The notes under the pieces are model-generated. The model saw nothing but the letters and a program-made list of their open reading frames with translations, did not search any database and was not told the DNA's origin. A DNA stretch of 64,000 bases, from positions 33,707 through 97,706 of the forward strand of contig CACEKT010000001.1 of the NCBI GenBank assembly GCA_902560225.1. The letters are read 5' to 3'. Below are positions 55,963-64,000 of the stretch, piece by piece (the first letter of the stretch is position 1; the number at the start of each line of letters is the position of its first letter). The translations under genes were made by a program, and so were the position numbers. Source of the DNA: an uncultured Pelagibacteraceae bacterium (lineage in GTDB: Bacteria > Pseudomonadota > Alphaproteobacteria > Pelagibacterales > Pelagibacteraceae).

Positions 55963-56994
55963 TTAACTAAAAGCTTCTGCCCAAGTTCCTTGTGTAGATG
56001 CTTTAGAGTATTCTGTTGCACGTCCTTCAAAGAAATTCATATGTTCTACAGCATTTAGCATTGTGTCTAACCATCCTAGAGGATTTTTATCAACATCATA
56101 AATCGGTTCTAATCCTAGCTGAACCAATCTCCGATTTCCAATAAATCTAATATAATCTTTCACTTCTTTAGCGGTAAGACCTTCCATAGGACCCATTTCA
56201 AAAGCTAAATCGATAAAAGCATCTTCATGCTCTATAATAGTTCTACAAGCTTCATAAAGTTCTTTTTTTAATTTTGGAGTCCAGATTTCTGGATTTTCAT
56301 TAATGAATTCTTTAAAAATTCTTATCATAGAATTACAATGAAGAGTTTCATCTCTAACAGACCAAGTAACAATTTGACCCATACCTTTCATCTTATTGTG
56401 TCTTGGAAAATTTAAAAGAATAGCAAAACTCGCAAACAATTGTAAACCTTCTGTAAATGCACTAAAGACTGCAACTGTTTTAGCAATATCTTCTTTTGAA
56501 TTCACATTAAAGTTTTGCATGTAATCATACTTATCTTTCATTTCTTTATATTTCATGAAAGCAGAATATTCAGACTCTGGCATGCCTATAGTATCTAAAA
56601 GATGAGAGTAAGCTGCTACATGAACTGTTTCCATTGCAGCAAAAGCTGTCATCATCATTAATACTTCTGTTGGTTTGAATACAGTTGTGTAATGTCTTAA
56701 ATAGCAATTGTTAACCTCAACGTCTGCTTGAGTAAAAAATCTAAATATTTGGGTAAGTAAGTTTTTTTCAGGTTGAGATAAATTTTTTTGCCAATCTCTA
56801 ACGTCATCTCCAAGAGGAACTTCTTCTGGTAACCAATGAATTCTTTGTTGAGTTAACCAAGCATCATAACACCATGGATATCTGAAAGGTTTATAAACTG
56901 GATTTTCAACTAACAGTCCCATTTTTTTTGGTTGAATAATTTCTTTTTTTTCAGGTTGTATAATTTCTGAATTTATTTTTTCAGCTACTGACAT
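55963..56994 (-). CDS. nrdB: Ribonucleotide reductase class I beta subunit
   Basis: ORF 346 aa in track; start more likely MSVAEK with GAGGAG upstream; ETVHVAAYSHL radical-Tyr region. Confidence 0.93.
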   Translation of the reverse strand: MSVAEKINSEIIQPEKKEIIQPKKMGLLVENPVYKPFRYPWCYDAWLTQQRIHWLPEEVPLGDDVRDWQKNLSQPEKNLLTQIFRFFTQADVEVNNCYLRHYTTVFKPTEVLMMMTAFAAMETVHVAAYSHLLDTIGMPESEYSAFMKYKEMKDKYDYMQNFNVNSKEDIAKTVAVFSAFTEGLQLFASFAILLNFPRHNKMKGMGQIVTWSVRDETLHCNSMIRIFKEFINENPEIWTPKLKKELYEACRTIIEHEDAFIDLAFEMGPMEGLTAKEVKDYIRFIGNRRLVQLGLEPIYDVDKNPLGWLDTMLNAVEHMNFFEGRATEYSKASTQGTWAEAFS

Positions 56995-58922
56995 GATAAA
57001 CACTCCTCATATTCTGTTTCTTCAGTTTTGGTTGATTTATTTTTATAAACATTAGCCATAATATCTGTTGATTTTGCATCATTGATATTTTCAGCTCTTT
57101 GAATTGATTTTGATCTACAGTAATAAAGACTCTTTAAGCCTTTCTTCCAAGCATCAAAATGAATTTTATGTAATTCCTTTTTATGAACATCAGCAGGTAA
57201 AAATAAATTTACAGATTGCGCTTGAGATATAAAAGGAGTTCTATCTCCACTTAATTCTATAATCCAACTCTGATTTAATTCAAATGCAGTTTTAAAAACA
57301 TCTTTTTCTAATTCTGTTAAAAAATCTAAGTGAGATATTGAACCTTGATTAGTTGTAATGCTAGACCAGATTTCATCATCATTTTTGCCGTGACTTTCCA
57401 ATATCTCTTCTAAATAACGATTCCTAACATTAAATGAACCAGATAAAGTTTTATGAGTATAACTATTAGCGGCAATTGGTTCTACTCCTGGGGATGCGCC
57501 ACCACAAATTATAGAAATTGAAGCTGTGGGAGCAATTGCAGTTTTATTAGAAAATCTCTCTTTGTAACCATACTCTGCAGCATCAGGACAAGCACCTCTT
57601 TCTTCTGCTAAATTTTTAGACGCTTGATTTACTTTTTCATTAATTTGTTTAAATATTTTTTTGTTCCAAGACTTAGCCATTACTGACTCAAGTGGAATTC
57701 TATTTTTTTGTAAAAAAGAATGAAATCCCATCACTCCTAATCCAACACTTCTTTCTCTTTCAGCAGAGTATTTTGCATCCTTAAATTGATCTGGCGCTTT
57801 ATTAATAAAATCTGATAAAACATTGTCCAAAAATCTCATCACATCGTTAATCATATCTGGATCATCTTTCCATTCATCATACTTTTCTAAATTTAATGAA
57901 GATAAACAACATACAGCTGTTCTATCTCTTCCATCTTTGTCTATACCGGTAGGTAAAGTTATTTCGCTACATAAATTAGAAGTCTTAACTGTAAGATTTG
58001 CTAATTTATGATGTTGAGGGATTTGTCTATTAACAGTATCAATATAAATAATGTAAGGTTCACCTGTTTCAATTCTTGCGGTTAATAATCTTATCCATAA
58101 ATTTCTTGCAGAAATAGTTTGTTGAACTGTTCCATCAGCTGGACTTTTTAAAGCCCATTGTTCGTCTGTTTCTACAGCTCTCATAAATGCATCTGAAACT
58201 AAAACACCATGATGTAAATTTAGCGCTTTTCTGTTAGGGTCACCACCTGTTGGTCTTCTCATTTCAATAAATTCTTCAATTTCAGGATGATCAATTGGAA
58301 GGTAACATGCTGCAGAGCCTCTTCTTAAAGAGCCTTGGCTAATTGCCATTGTTAAAGAGTCCATAACTTTAATAAAAGGAATTATTCCAGAAGTTTTTCC
58401 AACTTTTCCTATTTTTTCACCAATTGATCTTAAATTTCCCCAGTAACTTCCTATACCACCACCTTTTGCGGCCAACCAAACATTTTCACTCCAAAGATCA
58501 AGTATACCTCCTAGACTATCAGAAGCTTCATTTAGAAAACATGAAATTGGTAAACCTCTTTTTGTTCCACCATTTGATAATACTGGAGTTGCTGGCATGA
58601 ACCAAAGATTACTAATATAATTATAAATTCTCTGAGCATGCAAGTTATCATCTGAATATGAGCTTGCAACGCGTGCAAATAAATCTTGAAAAGATTCGTT
58701 ATGACCAAGATATCTATCTTTTAAAGTTGCTTTACCAAAATCAGTTAAATTTGAATCTTTAGAACGATCAATCTTAATTATGATTCCTTTTTCGTTCTGA
58801 AAGAGCTCAGTATCGTTATTTAAAGAAAAAAGGTCAGGTCTATTAGATTTTTGGATCTCGCTAGTATTTGGGCTATATTCAGAGACAGCTTTCTTTAGTG
58901 CTTGTGATAGTATTTTGTTCAT
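56985..58922 (-). CDS. nrdA: Ribonucleotide reductase class I alpha subunit
   Basis: ORF 645 aa, ATPVLSNGGTKRGLPISCFLNEASDSL, C-terminal CLSC. Confidence 0.95.
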   Translation of the reverse strand: MNKILSQALKKAVSEYSPNTSEIQKSNRPDLFSLNNDTELFQNEKGIIIKIDRSKDSNLTDFGKATLKDRYLGHNESFQDLFARVASSYSDDNLHAQRIYNYISNLWFMPATPVLSNGGTKRGLPISCFLNEASDSLGGILDLWSENVWLAAKGGGIGSYWGNLRSIGEKIGKVGKTSGIIPFIKVMDSLTMAISQGSLRRGSAACYLPIDHPEIEEFIEMRRPTGGDPNRKALNLHHGVLVSDAFMRAVETDEQWALKSPADGTVQQTISARNLWIRLLTARIETGEPYIIYIDTVNRQIPQHHKLANLTVKTSNLCSEITLPTGIDKDGRDRTAVCCLSSLNLEKYDEWKDDPDMINDVMRFLDNVLSDFINKAPDQFKDAKYSAERERSVGLGVMGFHSFLQKNRIPLESVMAKSWNKKIFKQINEKVNQASKNLAEERGACPDAAEYGYKERFSNKTAIAPTASISIICGGASPGVEPIAANSYTHKTLSGSFNVRNRYLEEILESHGKNDDEIWSSITTNQGSISHLDFLTELEKDVFKTAFELNQSWIIELSGDRTPFISQAQSVNLFLPADVHKKELHKIHFDAWKKGLKSLYYCRSKSIQRAENINDAKSTDIMANVYKNKSTKTEETEYEECLSCQ

Positions 58923-58955
58923 AATTTTGTATTATAATTTCTTGTTTTGGCGAAA

Positions 58956-58992
58956 ACAACTATATGTTGTATGCGCTTAGTATAAATATACT
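58956..58992. promoter_or_regulatory. Two inverted repeats upstream of nrdAB (possible NrdR-type operators)
   Basis: ACAACTATATGTTGT (58956-58970) and AGTATAAATATACT (58979-58992). Confidence 0.4.
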
Positions 58993-59079
58993 ATATAAAC
59001 AATAAATCAACAGAACATTTATAGAACATAATAAAAAATTATCAATAAAAAAATTGAAAAAATAGTAAGTAATTAACAG

Positions 59080-60534
59080 ATGAGTGAAAATATTAAAATA
59101 GATCCCTATGGTTTTAGAGAATATGACGCCCGCTGGCTATACGAAAAAAACATAAACCTCCTAGGTATGACGAATCTTGGTAAAGGACTGGGAACACAAA
59201 TAAAAAAACATACTCAAAAAAATAATCCAAGAATTGTAGTTGGACATGATTACAGATCTTATAGTGAAGAAATAAAAACTGCATTAAAAAAAGGATTAGT
59301 TTCAACTGGATGTTATGTAGAAGATATTGGTTTATCTTTGTCTCCTATGGTTTATTTTGCTCAATTTAATTTAGATGCTGATGCTGTTGCGATGGTAACA
59401 GCCAGTCATAATGAAAATGGCTGGACTGGTGTAAAAATGGGAATCAAAAAAGGTTTAACTCATGCTCCAGAAGAAATGAAAGAATTAAAAGATATTACTT
59501 TAAATGAGGAGTTTTTAATAGGTCAAGGAAATGAAAAAGAAATAAAAAACTTTCAGCAAATTTATAAAGAGGATCTAATAAATAAAAATAAAATTAAAAA
59601 AAAAATTAAAACTGTTGTTGCGTGCGGAAATGGTACGGCTGGAATATTTGCACCTGATATTTTGAGAGGAATTGGTTGCGAAGTAATAGAACTTGATTGT
59701 AATTTAGACTGGACTTTTCCAAAATATAATCCAAATCCTGAGGATTTGGAAATGCTTCATGAAATTGCTAAATCAGTTAAAGACAATAATGCTGATATTG
59801 GTTTTGGTTTTGATGGTGATGGAGATAGAGTTGGCGTTATAGACAATAAGGGAAATGAAATATTTTCAGATAAAATAGGACTTTTAATAGCTAGAAATTT
59901 ATCTTCCAAACATAAAAATTCTAAATTCGTAGTAGATGTAAAATCTACAGGTTTATATTCAAAAGATAAGATATTATTAGAAAATAACTGTAATACGATT
60001 TATTGGAAAACAGGTCACTCGCATATTAAAAGAAAAGTAAATACTGAAAAAGCATTAGCAGGTTTTGAAAAAAGTGGCCATTTCTTTTTTAATAAACCTT
60101 TGGGTTTTGGATATGATGACGGTATCAATTCTGCAATCCAAATATGTCACTTGCTAGATAATCAAAATAAAAAGATGAATGAAATTATCAACGAATTACC
60201 TAGCACATTTCAAACACCAACTATGGCACCTTTCTGTAAAGATGAAGAAAAATATTTAGTTGTTGAAGAGCTAGTTAAACAAATTGATACTTTAAAAAAT
60301 AATAAAACAGAGATAGATGGTCAAGTAATTAAAAATATTTTAACTGTTAATGGAGTTAGGTTTTCATTTGAAGATGGTTCTTGGGGGCTTATCAGAGCCT
60401 CTTCAAATAAACCGTCTTTAGTTATTGTTACTGAAAGTCCAACATCAGATGAAAGAAAGAAAAAAATCTTTGATTTTATAGATGAATTATTACAAAAAAC
60501 CGGGAAAATTGGTGAATATGACCAGAAAATTTAA
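59080..60534 (+). CDS. Phosphomannomutase/phosphoglucomutase
   Basis: ORF 484 aa, VTASHNENGWTGVKMG, FGFDGDGDRVGVID. Confidence 0.93.
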   Translation: MSENIKIDPYGFREYDARWLYEKNINLLGMTNLGKGLGTQIKKHTQKNNPRIVVGHDYRSYSEEIKTALKKGLVSTGCYVEDIGLSLSPMVYFAQFNLDADAVAMVTASHNENGWTGVKMGIKKGLTHAPEEMKELKDITLNEEFLIGQGNEKEIKNFQQIYKEDLINKNKIKKKIKTVVACGNGTAGIFAPDILRGIGCEVIELDCNLDWTFPKYNPNPEDLEMLHEIAKSVKDNNADIGFGFDGDGDRVGVIDNKGNEIFSDKIGLLIARNLSSKHKNSKFVVDVKSTGLYSKDKILLENNCNTIYWKTGHSHIKRKVNTEKALAGFEKSGHFFFNKPLGFGYDDGINSAIQICHLLDNQNKKMNEIINELPSTFQTPTMAPFCKDEEKYLVVEELVKQIDTLKNNKTEIDGQVIKNILTVNGVRFSFEDGSWGLIRASSNKPSLVIVTESPTSDERKKKIFDFIDELLQKTGKIGEYDQKI

Positions 60535-61607
60535 TTTTTTAAATTATCATCATCCGGTTTAGTTTCTAAGTTATCACTATTCTGATTATTTTCTTGTTTA
60601 GGAATTTTATCTGCGTAAAATTTTCTAAATAACTCATCTTCTTTTTGTCGTTGTTCCTCATCAAATTTTTTTTCCCATTCTTTCATTCGTCTCTTTTCCT
60701 CTTCAAATCTTTGATTTTCAGCCATTTTAGCTAGTCGAATTCTTTCATTCTCTTCTTCAATTCTTTTTTGTCTTTCCTCTTCTACCTTTAACTCTCTATC
60801 TCTTTGTCGCCTTTCATTTTCTTTTTTTGTTCTTTCACGTTCAGCTTCTTTAAGTTTTTTTTCTTTTATTCTTAATTCTTCCTCTTTAGCTCTTTGTTCA
60901 GACTCTTCATTTAAAATTTGTCTTTGAATTTCTTGCTGTCTTTCAGTTTCTAAATCTCTTAATCTTTGCTCCATTTCTTTAAGTTTTTCTTGCTCATACT
61001 TTAATTTTCTAGCTGCCTCTCTTAATCTTTGTTCTTCCTCAAGCCTATTTTTTCTTTCAATTTCTTTTATTCTCAGCTTTTCTTGTCTTTCTTTTTCTTT
61101 TTCTTCTCTTCTTTTTTGAGCTTCAATTTCTTTATTTTTCAATTGTTCTTCTTTGATTTTAAAACTTTCTTCTCTTACTCTTTGTCTCTCTAGAATTTTT
61201 TGCTTTAAATCTTCTTGTCTAAGCCTTCTGGCTTCATCTCTAAGTTTTCTAGTTTCTTCATCTTTAATTTTTTTCTGCTCAATCTTAATTCTTTGATCTT
61301 CTATTTTTTGTCTTTTTTCGTCGTTCTTTTTTTCTTGCTTTTCATTTTCAATGATTAATTTTTTCTGATTAAGAATTTTCTTTTTTTCTTCTTTTAATTC
61401 ATTTTGTTTTGCTTTTTTGGCTAATTTTTTTTCTAAAATTAATTCTCTTTTCTTTTCTTTTTCTAGTTGTTTTTGTAAAATTAAATCTTTTTTAAGTTTA
61501 TTTTTTTTAAAATTATTTAAAAATTTGAAAAGTTTATTTTTTGTTTTATCGATTGGATCAAATAAGATTTTTTTAATTTTTTTATCGCTGTCTTTTATTG
61601 AAACCAT
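60531..61607 (-). CDS. Long highly charged coiled-coil/single-helix protein
   Basis: ORF ~358 aa, almost uninterrupted K/E/R/Q-rich heptad-like sequence; start likely MVSIKDSDKK. Confidence 0.8.
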   Translation of the reverse strand: MVSIKDSDKKIKKILFDPIDKTKNKLFKFLNNFKKNKLKKDLILQKQLEKEKKRELILEKKLAKKAKQNELKEEKKKILNQKKLIIENEKQEKKNDEKRQKIEDQRIKIEQKKIKDEETRKLRDEARRLRQEDLKQKILERQRVREESFKIKEEQLKNKEIEAQKRREEKEKERQEKLRIKEIERKNRLEEEQRLREAARKLKYEQEKLKEMEQRLRDLETERQQEIQRQILNEESEQRAKEEELRIKEKKLKEAERERTKKENERRQRDRELKVEEERQKRIEEENERIRLAKMAENQRFEEEKRRMKEWEKKFDEEQRQKEDELFRKFYADKIPKQENNQNSDNLETKPDDDNLKN

Positions 61608-61759
61608 TTTCAAAAGTATCAATTAGTATTAAAACACTAAATATAATGTGTGGCTAAATTGAGTTTTTTTTTAAGATTAAATACAACTTAAGATTGTTGA
61701 TTCTTAAATTAGTTAATAAAATCCTCTTTCAACTATTAAGTGTTAATAAAATTTACAAG

Positions 61760-61814
61760 AATCACCTATTGTAAAGTGTGAGGTGATGGAGGGAGACTGA
61801 AGTCACCTCTTTTT
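61760..61814 (+). ncRNA. Candidate attenuator/small RNA: mutually exclusive hairpins ending in a T5 tract
   Basis: ATCACCT (61761-61767) pairs with AGGTGAT (61781-61787); overlapping GAGGTGA (61780-61786) pairs with TCACCTC (61803-61809), followed by TTTTT. Confidence 0.5.
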
Positions 61815-61896
61815 ATTTAAATGCTCTATACTAATCTTTCTAATAATCTTAATTAAAGCTAATTTTGAGTTAGGTTTTACTCTTTACAACCCAAAT

Positions 61897-61916
61897 AGAT
61901 AACGGCATTGTTATCT
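61897..61916 (+). promoter_or_regulatory. Hairpin immediately upstream of the DUF2061 gene start codon
   Basis: AGATAAC-GGCATT-GTTATCT perfect 7-bp inverted repeat, 2 nt before ATG (61919). Confidence 0.5.
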
Positions 61917-61918
61917 TC

Positions 61919-62119
61919 ATGTCGGATAAACAAATTAGATCTATAGCTAAAACCTTTTCCTGGAGATTCTTTATTTTTGTCTATTGGGTAATTTTTGGAT
62001 ATATCTACACAGGTACTTTTACAGGTGCTGGGATTTTAGGTGTTGGCTCAATTATTCCACTTTTTTTTTATTATTTTCACGAAAGAATTTGGAATAAAAT
62101 TAAATGGGGAGTGAATTAA
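61919..62119 (+). CDS. DUF2061 membrane protein
   Basis: ORF 66 aa, RSIAKTFSWRFFIFVYWVIFGYIYTG...FFYYFHERIWNKIKWG. Confidence 0.85.
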   Translation: MSDKQIRSIAKTFSWRFFIFVYWVIFGYIYTGTFTGAGILGVGSIIPLFFYYFHERIWNKIKWGVN

Positions 62120-62126
62120 GGAATTT

Positions 62127-62963
62127 TTAACTTATTGATAGATACTCCATAAATGATCGTATCGAAACTATAATTAAAAATGTACCAAATATTTTACTCA
62201 ATAATCTTTTATTTATTTTATAAACAGCTTTTGCTCCTAGTCTTGCCATAATCATAGTGACTGGCACAAAAACAATAAAACCTAATAAATTAATATACCC
62301 AACACTGAATGGTGTATTGATGTTATTTATTATTTTTCCACCTAAAATCATTGTAGTAGTTCCGCTTACAGAAATTAAAAATCCTATTGCTGCTGCAGTC
62401 CCAATTGATTTTCTAATATCATAACCAAATGTTCTCATAAAAGGCACCATTAAAGATCCACCACCAATACCAAGTGGCACTGAAATAAAACCAATAATAA
62501 TTCCTGAAATATTTTTAACTATCTCTGTTATTTTTTTTGGATTCTCTACTAACTTTTCTCTTAAGAAAATAAAGAAAAGTCCTACAATAAAAGAAAAAAT
62601 TGAAAAAAATAATACTAGCGCTGGAGTTTTTAAATTTACTGCTAGAAAACTTCCTAAAAAAACACCTATTAGAATAAAAATTCCAAATGATTTAACCATT
62701 TTAAAATCAACCGCATCATATTCCATGTGAGTTTTCGTAGAAATTATTGATGTTGGAATAATTATCGCTAAAGATGTACCTACTGAAAGATGCATCCTAG
62801 TTACAATATCAAAATCTAAGACTGTAAATGCATAATACAGCGCAGGAACCATAATAATGCCACCCCCAACACCCAATAATCCAGCCATAAATCCAGCTAC
62901 TGCAGCAGCAACTCCCAGTACTGCCAATAGGTTAATTATTTCATTTGAGTTAAGAATATCCAT
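62127..62963 (-). CDS. TauE/SafE family sulfite exporter-like permease
   Basis: ORF 278 aa, MAGLLGVGGGIIMVPALYY, IGGGSLMVPFMRTFGYDIRKSIGTAAAIGF. Confidence 0.9.
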   Translation of the reverse strand: MDILNSNEIINLLAVLGVAAAVAGFMAGLLGVGGGIIMVPALYYAFTVLDFDIVTRMHLSVGTSLAIIIPTSIISTKTHMEYDAVDFKMVKSFGIFILIGVFLGSFLAVNLKTPALVLFFSIFSFIVGLFFIFLREKLVENPKKITEIVKNISGIIIGFISVPLGIGGGSLMVPFMRTFGYDIRKSIGTAAAIGFLISVSGTTTMILGGKIINNINTPFSVGYINLLGFIVFVPVTMIMARLGAKAVYKINKRLLSKIFGTFLIIVSIRSFMEYLSIS

Positions 62964-63950
62964 TAAGAGCTAACTTGATTAGCTTTTTCATTATTTTGAA
63001 CAATAGTCATTATATGTTTGGCTTTTTGAAAATCAGAGTCTCTTGCCATCATATTATCACTTAAATATCTTTTCCAATCTTTAGAGCCAATTTGGCCATG
63101 ATATAATCCAACTGTATGCCTCATAATATGATTAACTTTAGTTCCTAATTTAACTTCTTTATCTAGATATTCTAAAAGTTTTTCTGCAACTTGTTCTCTT
63201 GTTGGACAATTTTTTGTTTTAAATATATTTTTTTCTATTTCAACTAACGAATATGGATTTTGATAAATTGATCTTCCAATCATAACACCATCGCAATGAT
63301 CCAGATGATTATTTATTTCCTCTATTTTAGTGATCCCTCCATTAATAATAATTTCTAATCTGGGATTTTCCTTTTTAATTTTATAAACCATGTCATAATT
63401 TAATTTTGGAATATTTAAATTTTGTTTTGGTGATAAACCTGTAAGCATTGCTTTTCTAGCATGTAATATAAAAGTGTTTGTACCCGCATTATGCATTTTA
63501 TGGATAAATTGATTAAGATAATCAAAATCTTCTATGTCATCAAAACCAATTCTTGTTTTAGCTGTCACAGGTAATTTGCATGAATTAACCATTGAGTTTA
63601 TACATTCTGCAACTAAATCTGGTTCTTTCATTAAGCATGCCCCAAATTTATTTTTTTTGAACTTTTTTACTAGGACAACCTAGATTTATATTAATTTCAT
63701 CGTAATCCATATCCTCTGCTATCTTTGCAACTTCTGCTAATTCTTCTTTATTAGATCCACCGACTTGTAAAGCTAAAGGTTTTTCTTCAGGACTGTATGA
63801 TAAAATTTTTTTTCTATCTCCATGAATTGCAGATTTTGTTGCAACCATCTCTGTATAAAGCAAAACATTTTTGCTCATTAACCTTAAAAAAAAACGATCG
63901 TGTCTATCAGTACAATCCATCATTGGAGCAACTGACACCTTCCTATTCAT
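62963..63950 (-). CDS. dusA: tRNA-dihydrouridine synthase (DusA-like), apparent +1 frameshift at an A8 tract (63651-63658)
   Basis: ORFs 63648-63950 (...ININLGCPSKKVQKK*) and 62963-63631 (MKEPDLVAECINS...) join in frame as GCPSKKVQKNKFGACLMKEPDLVAE if one A is removed. Confidence 0.88.
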
Positions 63951-63974
63951 GATTTAACTTTATATGATTTTATT

Positions 63975-64000
63975 ATGAGTTTGAAGAGTCTGAATCTTCT
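63975..64000 (+). CDS. Possible start of a plus-strand gene, truncated by window end
   Basis: ATG AGT TTG AAG AGT CTG AAT CTT; divergent from dusA; only 8 codons visible. Confidence 0.25.

Noticed and set aside
55936-57003. Start of nrdB at 57003 (MFIMSV)
   Set aside because: Downstream ATG (56994) has GAGGAG at proper spacing and gives a usual overlap with nrdA.
61897-61916. Reading the start-proximal hairpin as a rho-independent terminator
   Set aside because: AT-rich stem with no T-tract; more compatible with translational control or an operator.
1-64000. CRISPR array, cas genes, transposase, integrase or prophage structural genes
   Set aside because: None seen; the repeats present are tRNA-linked direct duplications, not spaced arrays.

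Overview
AT-rich (roughly 70% by eye), densely packed bacterial chromosome. Gene content and protein sequences fit a SAR11/Pelagibacter-type alphaproteobacterium (inference; no search was run). 1-18.9 kb: one minus-strand information-processing supercluster (tRNA-Tyr, tRNA-Gly, tuf, tRNA-Trp, secE, nusG, rplKAJL, rpoBC, rpsLG, fusA, rpsJ, rplCDWB, rpsS, rplV). 19-33 kb: accessory region with two tRNA-associated repeat architectures. (i) The 3' part of tRNA-Thr is repeated 1.6 kb downstream. (ii) The 5' part of tRNA-Leu plus its flank is repeated 2.65 kb away, with a second nested direct repeat enclosing exactly two divergent genes: a COG2308-type circularly permuted ATP-grasp and an Anbu proteasome-like peptidase. 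33-64 kb: mostly housekeeping (purBCSQL, bolA-grxD, rpsD, cimA, cysS, nadE, aroF, glmS, C-terminal-only glmU-like, gph, prpDBC, nrdAB, pgm, dus). Other items for follow-up: a dusA frameshift at an A8 tract, an intact methyltransferase ORF with no ATG/GTG/TTG start (an ATA sits where the start is expected), mutually exclusive hairpins ending in a U-run upstream of a DUF2061 gene, an unlisted 53-aa membrane ORF, and a very long charged coiled-coil protein.
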